Below are positions 26,630 to 38,776 of a stretch of DNA of 64,000 bases, piece by piece. The DNA is taken from assembly GCA_958295665.1 (NCBI GenBank), contig OY282559.1, positions 131,295,241 through 131,359,240 of the forward strand, written 5' to 3'. The position numbers and the translations under genes were made by a program. Origin of the DNA: Tipula vernalis. Its lineage: Eukaryota; Arthropoda; Insecta; Diptera; Tipulidae. Each line of letters starts with the position of its first letter. The stretch's first letter is position 1. Under the pieces are notes generated by a model. The model ran no database searches, was not told the DNA's origin, and worked only from the letters and a program-made list of their open reading frames with translations.

Positions 26630-28237
26630 TTGTTATGCCGTATCACATATTTTGCTTTTGGTCGTTTATGCTTTTTAAACTTTTCCATTAGTGAATGGAT
26701 GGTTCTATTAACATGTACCTTTTTCAAGTCAAGTGAACTATTTTTCAAACCAAACTCACACATTTTAAAAACAAGTTAACACTATTAATTTACGTTTTAT
26801 AACTCCTTATAAAAAAAAATATAAACATTGGGTAAAGAAACGGTTGGATTAAAGTTCTAAGACACGATCTATAAATTAAGATTTGTGCTTGCATATTGTT
26901 AATGAATTTCATTTGTTTTAGGAATCTCAGGAAAATTCAAGACGCCGTCAGCGAGTCACCGGTGGCCAAAAAGCTGAATTAATAGAGAGAATTTCAGCGA
27001 ATTATTCCATCGCTTTGGGCAGATTCCAATCTGCGGATGGAAAACAACAGAAAAAAGAATTTTGGATTGCATTGAAGCGAGATCTAAATAGCATGAACGG
27101 AGCTATAAAAAATGTCAGCGGTTAGCAGAAGGTAAATATTATTCAACGTGCTCATAACATAAATAACTATTAATTTTCTTCTTTTATTAGTCATTTTACG
27201 ATATAAGAAACGGCATACGTGGAAAATTCCAATACATCAGGAATCACGCCTATAGGACGGGGGGTGGTGAGCTATTGGATATGCAGTTAGATCCGCTGAA
27301 AGAAAGACTTCTCAGTGTGCTACCAAATGAGCAAGTCGATGGGATCGATTGTTTGGAAGGGGGATTTGTATGGCCAATTTTCAACAATTTTAGCATGCAT
27401 TTACTAATTTTTTTTTTCTAGGCCACTAATACTATCACAAATATTGTGGTAGCCCAGGCCGCCGTCCAACGTCCGGAAGCACCTTAAGTTGTTCCAGTGG
27501 ATGATGCTACAGGTCCAGTAGTTACGTTGCAGACTCCACAACACCCGTTCTACTCACCTGACTTTGGAAATTCCGCTTTAAGTCAGGTAGTTTGTGTGAG
27601 TCAATTACCTGGACCATCAACCAGTAGTAATAATAGTCAGGTAAACTCTATTAAAATAAAATATTCCAGTGCACATTATTTAATTAAACAAAATCATTTT
27701 AGGCAACACCACTAACGCCAGCGACAACAACAGCGAGAGCAATAGCACGAACGCCTGCAACAGGACCAACACCACCCACAGCACTAACACCACCCACAGC
27801 ACCAACGCCACCCACAGCACCAACACCACCCACAGTACCAACACCACCGAATTGATAATAACTCCATCACAGCCTACAGATGAACGATCATTGCGCGCCA
27901 TTACATCAGGAGATTCTCCTCAAACCACAAATCGCTCCAGCCGTGCCCGGAATTTATACACAACATCTTTATCCAAAAATAGCCAGGAGAGTTTAAAGCT
28001 ACAGAGAGAGGCGCTTAAGGAGCTCCGCAAAATTAGCTCACAACAGCAGGAGATCAACCGTACATATTTGGAGAATGAGCGTCGACACCGGGAGACAACG
28101 TCACTCTTAAAAGAGTTGATAGAAATCCAACGAAATCAACTATAAAAAAACAGTATTTTTTAAATTTTTTTATATTACAAATAACAAACAAATCCGACTA
28201 TTAAAAACCAATTTTTATTTAATTGATTGATTGATTG

Positions 28238-28549
28238 TGAGTGTACGGCCAAGCATTATAGCAAGTCTCCCGGACTCCCGGGCACACACCGTACACCCAT
28301 TTACACATAACAAAACCGAAGGATAGGATAGGATTATTAGTTGGGACAGACTCGACCCGGTTACAGACACCAATGCGATCGATAGTTAGTAAATAGACGG
28401 CACAAAAGACAACACAATCTAACTACATTTTTAGATGATCATTTCTCTAGAATCCAGGGCCGGATACTCAGGACTCCCTAAACCTAAATTAAAAATTATT
28501 AATGTTGTAATTTCCCCCTGTACGCCTTTCAATAATTTACCTGATAAAA
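28238..28549 (+). repeat. Dispersed direct repeat, copy 1
   Basis: Starts TGAGTGTACG and contains GGACAGACTCGACCCGGTTA and CCAGGGCCGGATACTCAGG. Copy 2 is at 28920-29270, about 680 bp downstream. It looks like two copies of a short interspersed element or LTR, but no ends with a target duplication are clear. Confidence 0.7.
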
Positions 28550-28603
28550 TATTTAAAAAAATCTAAAATTACTAAGCTAAAATTATAATTATAAGTACAA
28601 TTA

Positions 28604-28838
28604 CAGTAGAACTCGCTTATAGCGAACACTCAAGGGACACAATTTTGTTCACTATAGCCGGCTGTTCATTTTAATCAAATATTCGTTTACGTTTATAAAC
28701 GTAGTTCTTTGTTTGTAATGTATAAGAAAAAATAAGTGTTCATGCAAATTCAAGGCACACAACTATATGACAAAACTATATGATCATTATAAGCTTTTGT
28801 TCGTTATATACATGGTTTGGAATAAACGGATTCTACTG
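28604..28838. mobile_element. pogo-like MITE, 235 bp
   Basis: Ends CAGTAGAACTCGCTTATA and, inverted, CAGTAGAATCCGTTTATT, flanked by TA on both sides (28602-28603 and 28839-28840). This is the terminal style of pogo/Tigger elements. There is no coding capacity. It sits between the two copies of the 28.2/28.9 kb repeat. Confidence 0.7.
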
Positions 28839-28919
28839 TATTATAAAAAACATCATTATAACAAAATAAAGATAAATTTAAATAAAATAAATTTGAAATT
28901 AAACTTTTATGATTTATTA

Positions 28920-29270
28920 TGAGTGTACGACCAAGCATCATAGCAGGATCTCCCGGACTCCCGGGCCCATGCCGTATACCCGTACACACATAACAAAACC
29001 GAAGGATTGGATAGGATTATTAGTTGGGACAGACTCGACCCGGTTACAGACACCAATGCAATAGATAGTTAGTAAATTATTAGTACAATATATAATAAAT
29101 AGGTTAGCACAAGACAGCACAATCTAACTACATTATTAGATGATTATTTTTCTGGAATCCAGGGCCGGATACTCAGGACTCCCTAAATCTAAAACAGGGC
29201 TTAAAAAAGTATTAATTATTAATGTTGTAATTTCATCCTTGTTCGTCTTTTATTAATTTACCTGATAATT
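28920..29270 (+). repeat. Dispersed direct repeat, copy 2
   Basis: Same block order as 28238-28549, with an extra stretch of about 35 bp in the middle and scattered substitutions. Confidence 0.7.
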
Positions 29271-31756
29271 AATAAAAATTTAAAATAACTGCGCTTATTT
29301 CCTTATTAATGGTCCTTTTATATCCAATTAAAAATTATTACTTACTGCAACAAGAATTAACATAAACATTAAACCGTTAACCATAAAATTTTACTTAAAA
29401 CTAATCAGAAATTTCCTACCGATCAAGAAAAAGAGAATAAATAATTAAAAATTCAATTATTTTATAGAATTTATAATAAGTAATTTAAAAATGATAATGT
29501 TACAGCACCACAACAGCCTAAAATCATCAATAATTCGTACTATAAGTAGTATATTAGCACTATAAGTAGTATATCAAGAATGAACAAATAAAATCAATAT
29601 ATAATTTCCCAGGCAATTCTGAAAACTAATTTTAATTAATAAATCACCATAATATTAAAGCTAATTCTGAATTTCAGGATTAATTTAATCTCCATATTAA
29701 AGATTGATTCTGGAACTATGTTATATTCTGAAAATTGAATTATTTATTAGCAAATTAAGGAAGAGAAACCTTTAAATATTTTTAAACTAAATTAATTAAT
29801 ATATTAATGAGCAAAACACAATACTATATATTACATACAAATATTACACAAATTAATATTTTATGAAATTGCCTATGTAAACTCTCCCACTTCTAAGCTA
29901 AAATTCAAAAAAATGTTTAAAAATTTTAAATTATTAAGTTATAATTTAAATACACAGCACTTGTTCCATTAGTTACCATTCTCCTGTAAATAGTTAATTA
30001 ATTGTTTACCTAATGCAACTAGATTTAAAAATAAAAGTTGAAAATATATATTTAACCATACTATTAAATTTAAATTAATCGGCAATTTCCTACAAATCTA
30101 GAAAAAGGAAATTAATAATGCAGAAATAAATTATTTATTTATAAAAGTATATAATATAATTTAAACATTGATCATAATACTACGCAAAAAGTCTAGAATA
30201 TCAATATTTTAGTTAAGTACTACATGTACCTATATATGATATTTACTAATAAAACACAATTAGAGTTTCCCAGGTATCCCTGAAAATTAAATTGCTTTAC
30301 TACATAATTAATAGAAATTAACTTATATAAATTAGTTAGTGATAAATAAAATAAAATAGATAACACAAGAACAATATATTTTCTACGCTACATAACTGCT
30401 GCTTGAAGTTTCTGGATGTTGAGCGAGAATTCACCAATTTTTCTGTAGCTCGGAGACGATCTAACAATTATATATAATTATACATATATACTTAATATCA
30501 ACTGGACCATCAGACAAAAATACCCGAACAAACTATGACACTTTGATATAATTAAATTAAATTAAACTGACAAAAAGTATTGAAATATTTTCATCAATAC
30601 CTCAAATAATTTTGCAATGCAATGCAGTTTACAATATCATATAAAAGGGAATTTCCCTTATCCTAGATAACGCACAATGCTATTCATTTAATTAGTATAA
30701 TATTTCAATCTATATACATAAATATTTAACGAAATAGCAACATTAATATAAATTACAATTAAATACCAATAAAGTGATTGATTTTAGCAGAAGATAATTT
30801 TTGATAATTGCAACGACAAGAAACTTATCAAAATAAATCCCTACAATATGTAATATCAAACAGTAGCATCAGTTTCATAAAAATAAATTTATTGAAACCA
30901 AATCAACACAAATAAGCAACGTTGTAAACGCCCACGACTTTAACTAAGTCGACTGAGCGGTAATTTGCACGAGTAGCAAAATCAGCTACCCCAAAATCAG
31001 CTCCAATGATTAATCCCGGATGTCATCCAAATATTTATGTCTGATAGTGTACATATTCAATTGATTTGCTTCAACTTAGTCATTTTCGCAACCCAAAAAT
31101 AAAACTTATAAAATATTAGACTACCCAAATAAAAATCCAATTAGCATCATTTACTAATTGAAGAGATCACCGCCACCAAAAACCTGAACACAATCAATAA
31201 TTCAGAAATGTATCTCTTTATTAATAAATAAATACAAATATATCCATAATTTTAACTCAGTTCACGGACCTCATTCCCTGCCAAATCAAGCATGCAGAGT
31301 AAATAAAACAATAAATAAATGCAATTAAAATTAACCCTTACTTTCTTAAAAATGTATCGATGTGTCATATACGTAATTATGACGATTATGTGTACATCCC
31401 ACCATCTAAATTTCAATAAATCCATTAAGATAACCATTAAACTCAAAAATCAAATCTTAACTTAATTTAAACCAACATTTCTAAATTCGCATTTCATTTA
31501 TCTATTTATTCATTTATTTGGACAATTTATCATTTATAATATTAATTAAATTAATTAGAAAACAATTTGATTCAGTATGTAATACCCTGTAAAAAAATTT
31601 ATTAATCCTATCTAAATAAACGGTTCAAATGAATTGTATAAGACCGCTCCCAATTCCAATTCGACTCAAACCAATTCGATTATACAAAGTATAAAAATCC
31701 TATTTGAGTCGAATATACAAATTCCACTGCGCTTACACAATACATGATTTCAATAA
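29271..31756. other. AT-rich non-coding interval of the Harbinger element
   Basis: No gene. Two diverged segments (about 29410-29640 and 30085-30290) share the order ATTTCCTACC, AAGAAAAAGG, TTTCCCAGG and CTGAAAA, suggesting an old duplication of about 680 bp. A short hairpin with CGACTT/AAGTCG arms lies near 30933-30950. Confidence 0.45.
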
Positions 31757-32007
31757 TAGCTGTATTTTGTTGAGAAAAAATTAATTCGAGTTATTTTAGA
31801 GTTATTTTTTCTCAACAGAACAAGCCGCGAAATATTTTTTCGATGTAATTTTTATATTCTATGTTGGTATTTCTCCTGTTTTTCATTCAAGCAGTTACGT
31901 ATTTTATTTGTTCGAGCTAGAATTAAATAACACAAATTTTTTGTTCGAATTATTTAATTCCTGTCACGTGCAACTGTTGTTGTAAATTTCTCAACAAAAT
32001 ACAGCTA
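31757..32007. mobile_element. TA-duplicating MITE, copy 1 (251 bp)
   Basis: Terminal inverted repeats GCTGTATTTTGTTGAGAAA bounded by TA at both ends. A second full copy lies at 48989-49262 and a third, truncated one starts at 56569. The internal sequence, with TTCGAGCTAGAATTAAATAA, is shared by all three. No protein is encoded. Confidence 0.75.
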
Positions 32008-32567
32008 ATATCATAGTTGTTTCGTGAATACACAAAAACACAAAGAGATTAACACACCTGCATTCAAGTAACAAAATCCTATATACTAAAACCAAAAACA
32101 TACTAAAACCACCAACACACATTGACGATAAATATTTTCTACCATCTTTCATGTGCGTATTAGTAGGCCTTATAGTACATATAAACACACTTAAACTATG
32201 TAACGCAAAAAATTCTCTTTTTGTTGTTGTTTGTGCGTTATAATACACAAACCAACAAAATATATTACATTTCCTTAACAGAATCCGTGTAAAGAGCGAA
32301 CAAGCAGCAGTACAACCATATTGTTGATCCTGCCATATATGAATCAAGTTGTATGGATGTATTAGTGCCCATTTCACACAACAGTAAATTACTTGTTTGT
32401 GACTGCTGTTGCTGTATCAAAACCAACGTAAAGATTCTCTTTCTCGTTGTTGTTTGTACTTTATAATACAAAAACCAACAAAACCACGCACACTTCCTTC
32501 ACAGAAATCGTGCAAAGAGAAAACGACACAGCTACATAGTACACCAACATATTTATGGCCCTTTTAT
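32008..32567. other. Non-coding interval with an imperfect direct repeat
   Basis: 32203-32301 and 32426-32525 are similar (both contain TTGTTGTTTGT, ATAATACA and CCAACAAAA in order). No gene is seen. The last seven bases (CTTTTAT) are the target duplication of the P-like element. Confidence 0.5.
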
Positions 32568-35500
32568 CATAGACACCTACATGTATCCAGACACAGTATT
32601 ATGTTTTGCACTAACACACATATACGGTCTATTGAATGAAATTGAACAACGGACACAAATTAACAAAAAATGCATGGGAATTGTTTTTTGGATGATTTTC
32701 ATTGAAATGCAAATAAAACTACAATTTTTTTTTTTATTTTAATAATTCAACTATATTTAATAATACATAAATAATAAAATAAATAAAAAAAATTTTGGAA
32801 TTCAATTCATTTTTGAATAATATATAACTAATATTAATGAAATTAAAATTAAATAAAACATTTTTAAACAATAAGTAGGAATAACGAAAATTTATCACAA
32901 TACATATTTCATTAGGTAATTACTTATAAAGAAAATTATAAAGGTATATATTATCACATATCAAGAAAATTTATAAAAAATTGTTTAATTTTCTTTTATT
33001 AAAATTTACTTTGGCAAAGTTATGGTTTACTTCCTTGCAGTAATTTAACAATATAATGTTTGCCATGGGAAATAATAACATTTTGAAAATGTTAATATTT
33101 GTTTGTCCGCAATTGCAAACTCTATTGGTGTCGATATAAAAATTTTCTTGCTGAACGCTATTTAAAGTAAGGCAATGTAAAATTTTTCTTTGACTTGTTT
33201 CGCAGAAAAATTTTGTTTTCATTTCACCATTACGAATAATTTCTTGGAAAATTGCGCACATATGGAAAAATAGCTGTTGCACCACCTGAGTTGGTTGAAC
33301 CAAGCCACCTCTTTGCATATAGTCGAAATAAGTCTCATGAATTTTAGTCCCTTTTTCTTTAATGAACACAAACTGGCAATCGGAACATGAAATCTTCTTA
33401 CAAATTGAGTGTGCCGCATAACCGCATACGTAATTATTCGAAATATCATCCAATTACACATTCGCTAAATAATCCGCGTTTAATACATTTGTGTAATCAG
33501 ACATTGAAACCAGATTTGAGTCATCCACGTACTCAAGGTTTTCGTTATTTTTAAAAAGATTTAATGGAATTGATTTTCGAAAAATTTTCCTAATTCGCAA
33601 TTGGTTTTCGGATTCAGAAATATTTCGAAATGAAACGTTGTAACACCGTCCCGATAAAAATCTGTATTTACTAAACCTTTTTTCGATGTCATCATATTGA
33701 AATTTACCGAGAAGAATGTAAGCTATACCAAACTGTTTAAATGAGTATTCTGAGATCTTTATTAACGCTTTCGTAGATTTAACCATGGCAGTGTGTGTTT
33801 CACGAGACAACCTACCATTATTATTTTCTGTGTTATGCCAGTCTTCAAACCATTCTATGATTTTTTCTAAAAATTTTATTTTACTGTCTTCAGGGCTTGT
33901 AATTGGTTCGGAATATTAATTTCGTTTCGCTGTTCCTTTAAATTTCGATTTTACGTTTAAAATATCCCACCATCTTCTAATTATTTCCAGGAAATCAGCT
34001 GTTTCATTTTTGTTATTTTGTAGAAGGGCAGCAATTGTGCTGCAGTGAAATACATTATCGACAAGTGTAAATTTTTGGCGTTCTAAATTGTTTGGATACA
34101 TAGATTTAAAGTTCAATTTGAAAGCAGTTTTAGCAGGTAAGCTTATTTCTTTCATATATTGCTCTCTTAAATCGGAAAATCGAGCATATTTAATTTCTCG
34201 GGTTTCGAAGTCTGGGTATACAAATGAATAATCAAAATTTTTAACATTTAACCAATTATTGCGTATATTTTTAAAAATATGGACAGAATCATAACAACAA
34301 AATACAAGACGTTCAGAATCGCAGGGATGGAGGAATGAGAAACTATCTTTATTGCCAGTAAACATTTCAAACATTGTTCTATTTATACTATTATTGTCGG
34401 TCATAACTACAAAAACTTCTAAACCAATATTGTATAAATACTGCAAGATGTTTTTGGTTAGCTGATGCAGTTCTTTCCCTGTGCAAGTTTTAACGGGTAT
34501 CAATTTCACAACTTCCTTGAAATTTCCAAATGCAGATTTAACCATAAAAGTTTGAACAGTCTTAGCTAAAGAATCTAAATTATTGTTTGCGAAACCTTTT
34601 ACACTACCACTTTTGTAATCACTCCCGGATTTAACGTAAATTTCGTCAATCATTAAAATTACTTTCTTTTCCCTATCGGTTAAAGTTTCAACAATGTTTT
34701 TTAAGTAATTATTATTGGAAATTTCTGTGTTAGGAGAAACATTTAAAGATGTGGAAATGTGGCGAATATGTTCCGGATGTGGTAGAGTTAAATGTTGCCG
34801 TATAATATTGTAGGCTGCACTAGACTGCGAATGTAAAAGGTGGGAAACTATTATAGTATTTTGGGAATATCTAGGTACTTTACTTTTCATTAATAATAAT
34901 TTTATTTGATCGGTCAAAAAATTCAGCTCGTTATAAAATTCAAAGTCGTCAGGGATGTTTTCTAAAGCCAAATTCATTATGTTAAGCGCATTTTCCAACA
35001 GGGTGTTACAATCTTTAGAAGTATTAATATTTTCAAAATTTTTATATCTTACCAACAGATTTTCCAATTGAGACCAGAGTGTTAATTTTAAAGTATTTGG
35101 AAGAATCCAATTAAAATCTTGCTTACTTACTAACTCACTATATGTAAAAATATTGACCTTCAAATCACTGCAAATCACTATTCTTATTTTGAAATTACAT
35201 CCTTTTTGTAAATCACCATCAACTATGTAAAAAGTCAAACTAGCTTTTTGTTCGAAAGTCTTATACTGTGTTAAAATGTTTTTGTTCATTTTCTCTTTAT
35301 AATTTTGTAGAACGTCCTGATATCCCTTAATCATGTCGGCTTGCAGAATAGCTTCATTATTTTTCTCAATTCTACAATTGATTTCTTCTAGTCGCTTTTC
35401 TGGTGGCTTACGTTTGTTTGGCGGTTCGTGTTGATGAGGTTGGCCGGGAAAAACTGTTGGAATGCTCCCATTTAACAATTTTGATCGTGAAATTGGGTAA

Positions 35501-35985
35501 TTTGTATCTTCGTTTCTCAGCATTAAATTTTTTTGCACTTGACCTGGTAAAAAATGTTGTACGCATATCGCCGAGTACTTCGACGGCTCCCAATTTGGCT
35601 TTTTAATAGCTGCTATCCATTTAAATTTCAAATTTGAATCCACAGGAAAAAAAAATGTCGGAATTGTCTCACTATTGTTTTCTTTATTTTGGGTCGAATT
35701 ACTCAAGCACCCATCAACACAACATCTTCGAGGCATATTTTCTAATTGTATTCTATTAAATACGGAATTTGTTTATAAAAGCCGAACTGTAATATTATAA
35801 TAACACAACACTAAAATAATTAATTGAAAACATTAAATAATTCAAATAAATCCAGTGACATTACCTTAAAACACAACGTTCCACTTCGAAATATAGAGAG
35901 AAACTAAACAAATTCAATAAAGAAAAAATTCAATACACACATTGACAAAAATATTACTGTGTCTGGATACATGTAGGTGTCTATG
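32568..35985. mobile_element. P-like DNA transposon, complete with TIRs (3.4 kb)
   Basis: Perfect 31-bp terminal inverted repeats lie at 32568-32598 and 35955-35985, starting CATAGACACCTACATGTATC. They are flanked by CTTTTAT (32561-32567 and 35986-35992). P elements normally duplicate 8 bp; here seven match and the eighth differs. One transposase gene fills the interior on minus. The start CA and the length agree with P-superfamily transposons. It lies inside the Harbinger element between its two genes. Confidence 0.9.
32971..35736 (-). pseudogene. P-element/THAP9-like transposase with two in-frame stops
   Basis: A single frame of about 921 codons from ATG 35736. Residues 1-62 form a THAP zinc finger (Cys5 or Cys6, Cys10, Cys58, His61, with Trp40), which in this superfamily binds the transposon ends. 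The RNase H-like catalytic part includes LMIDEIYVKSG and VVMTDNNSINRTMF, where the acidic residues are candidates for the catalytic Asp. The later block LLGKFQYDDIEKRFSKYRFLSG is the conserved C-terminal signature of P transposases. TAA codons interrupt at 33916-33918 and 33454-33456 with the frame unchanged on both sides. Without them the protein would have about the length of THAP9. No intron is needed to join the parts. The element is probably inactive as read. Confidence 0.9.
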
Positions 35986-35992
35986 CTTTTAT

Positions 35993-36939
35993 ATACTAAA
36001 TTATACATATGTATTAGTGTCGTAAAAATAAAATCTAATACCAAATTTATTGCGACTTATTTTATATACCATAATTTAAAATGTATTTCAATACTATCTA
36101 AATATTTAACTTTAGTAATTAAAAATTGAAATTTGATTGTATTTACAATCCACAAAATATCAAATCATGCACTTTTAATTTTTCTATCTACAAAAGAAAA
36201 AAACATTGCCTGACAAATGCATCCCGGTGGATTGCATTTTCCAAAATTACACTTTAGTTTAATTATTTTCACTACACATTACACTAAACTTGAATTTAAT
36301 TAGAATTAAATTTAAAATTTATAATTAAAATGTATATACATATGTATATAAAGTATATACATATCAGTACATAAGAAACAAAAAATAAAAAGAAAAGAAA
36401 ATTAAATTAAATTACATTTTTGAAGAGGATAGAAAAAACACGTCTATCCTCTTTGAATGTTCGCACTCCACCCCGGTACCGTCATCCGTTTTGTTTAATA
36501 AAAAGAAAAGGATCCAGGGATCACGGGATTCACAGGCTGGACCTAAAGCTTTTAGACCTCGGGGTAGTTCGTCTGATGTTTCCGTCAATATCCTGAGAGA
36601 ACTTGATGTTGAAAATGAGTTGAGGAAATTCCGCTTAATAATTTTCTCTTCAAATAAATTTCACGCAGGAATTTAATAAATTAATAATTCCTTTATTCCA
36701 CAAACTTTATTTTTTAATAACAATATAATTTTTCTGCGTGTTTATCGTTTGATGGTTGTCACAATCATTAAAAACAAATTTTTATTTAATATTAAAAAAA
36801 TGTATATTTGAAATTTTACTTTTATTTTATAATTCTTTATATAATAAGTATTAAAAACAATACAAATTGACGTGTTGAATACTGAAATATAGCAATGAAA
36901 TGTGATTTAAAAATAAAACAAAGTGTTTTATTAAAATAA
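35993..36939. other. Non-coding interval with a hairpin and a small coding-like island
   Basis: A perfect hairpin, AGAGGATAGA with TCTATCCTCT, lies at about 36423-36454. Next to it 36491-36676 (plus) is a 61-codon frame of more balanced base composition than its surroundings. I recognise no domain in it; it could be a captured exon fragment or chance. The rest is A/T-rich. Confidence 0.35.
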
Positions 36940-38039
36940 TTATAATAATATATTGTCAATAATCCTTTGCCGAACTTGACGGCCTGCTTGAAGATATGGG
37001 TTGTTTCCACTATTTCTGTGCACATGTTCTGTATTGACGGTAACTTCGTGCTCGGCTGTATCGTACTCGTCCTCATAACCATGTAAAATTAAAAAATTAT
37101 GGCAAACTGCGACAGCATTTATTATTTTTGCAGATTGTTTGGGAGCGTAATGCAGCTTCCTTTCGCCGAGTGTACACCGTAATCTATTTTTAAGTAGACC
37201 AATTGCTCTTTCAAATTGGTTACGGATGATTTTATGCCGACAGTAAAACTCTTTTCCCTTTGCAGTTATTCCTACTTCGGTTACTGTTATTATATTAGGA
37301 AAGGCATCAGAGGGTATCCTTGATCGCCTAGAAGCCAATATTTTTGAGCATCGGGAGTAGAATATTAATTTTCGAACATAGCATAGAGTTGGCTTGCTTT
37401 CCAAACAAAACTGTCATGAACCGAGCCTGGATAACGTGCATTTATGCGTGTTATAATATTCCGGTCATTCAACACCATTTGAACATTTATGCTGTGAAAT
37501 CCTTTACGATTCACGTACACCATTTCGACCTCCTTGGGTAAGCCAGATAAAGCGATTTGTGTCCCATCGATAATTCCAATTATACCTGGAATTCCTTTTT
37601 TGGCAAATTCTCCCGAAATTCGAACTCTTTCTGCCTCCTCTTGTGGAAATTTAAAATATTTGGACATCAATATATTGAGGAGGTCGGTCACTTCCTTAAT
37701 GCATTTGCTAATAGCCGGCTGTGACATATGACCAATACTTTTTATTTGGTTTTGATAGGAACCGGTTGCGTAAAAATAGAAAACCACCAAACATTTTGTG
37801 TCGAAAGGAATATATTTTTCCTGTGGATCATCCGTTGCGGTCCTTGTGGTTTCTTGTGTCCTCTGTAATGCTTCCAATTCCTCTATTAATTTTATGGCCA
37901 ACGCGAGTGTGAATCGGAAATAGCTCCTAAAATCAGACTTCTTCATGTGGTACGGGTTGGACTGTTGTCTAAGCTTTTCGTTAAGCTTTCTCTGTCCATG
38001 CCAATACTCGAATGCTATGTGTTGATTTATTGAATCCAT
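36940..38039 (-). pseudogene. PIF/Harbinger DDE transposase, broken
   Basis: Starts at ATG 38039. The helix-turn-helix-like part around residues 95-130 (MSQPAISKCIKEV) precedes the first catalytic Asp in GIIDGTQI. The VHDSFVWK block follows. The next block carries the second Asp in GDQGYPLMP, and ERAIGLLKNRLR provides the Glu. The frame ends at TAA 37365-37367 right after the MFEN motif. The GDQGYPL block is in the same frame beyond that stop. A further shift near 37290 is needed to reach the Glu-containing part, which ends at 36940. Together the parts approach the usual 350-400 residues. It is convergent with the Myb-like gene, as usual for Harbinger elements. Confidence 0.88.
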
Positions 38040-38749
38040 TATCTACAAACAATATAAATTAGTATTGAAAACCATAATTCTTTGTGAGAACCATGATTGT
38101 TTTTTATGTCGAATTCGATTGGGATTATCAAAAAAGAAATTTTTTCATGCTCAATCGAATGTGCAAGCAAAAAAATTTATTTCAAAGTGGTTTGGTGAAT
38201 ATATGTGAATGTTTTATTGAGGTTATTTTAACTAACAGTAAAGTTTTAGTTTAATTTTGTACAAAATTGCACATTTTGTCACATTAATTAATTTCATAAC
38301 ACAATTTATTTCTAAATTATTCAAAATCAAAATAAATGATTTATTCTACCCAATTGAATACGCATGATGATTTAAATCATTTTACATTACTTACACTATC
38401 TTCACAAGTTAAACAACACTACAAAAAAATTTTAATGTTGATACTTTTATATTAAATATTTGAACAAGATTTATTTATTCTAATTTAATCTAATTATAAC
38501 AACTACAGAAACAGTTTATTCACAAAAAGACTAAAACATCAAAACTGATGACTAAACGTCAACACTAATATAAACAATGGGAATATGACACATTGGCTCA
38601 AAGAGGATTTTTCCCACTGGTGAAAGCAAGACGAAAGATGTTGTCGTCTTTTTCATTCAAATCAATATACGACGTGACGTTGTTCATCCAAGATGACACC
38701 GCAGTAAACTACGACAAATGTCGGTTTATCACAGTTTTTATCACCAAAT
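38040..38749. other. Harbinger 5' region of the transposase and subterminal sequence
   Basis: Non-coding between the transposase ATG and the right TIR. It would hold the transposase promoter, but no motif is clear. Confidence 0.4.
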
Positions 38750-38776
38750 GTGATATAGCACCACAAAATGACCACC
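38750..38776 (-). repeat. Right terminal inverted repeat of the Harbinger element
   Basis: Complement of 17683-17710, followed by CTGG. Confidence 0.85.

Noticed and set aside
28238..28549. tRNA-derived SINE
   Set aside because: A GGTTA/GTCGAGTC-like B-box resemblance exists, but no A box, tail or target duplication was found.
36491..36676. Small plus-strand frame as a host gene
   Set aside because: 61 codons, no domain, no splice context; listed only as a coding-like island.
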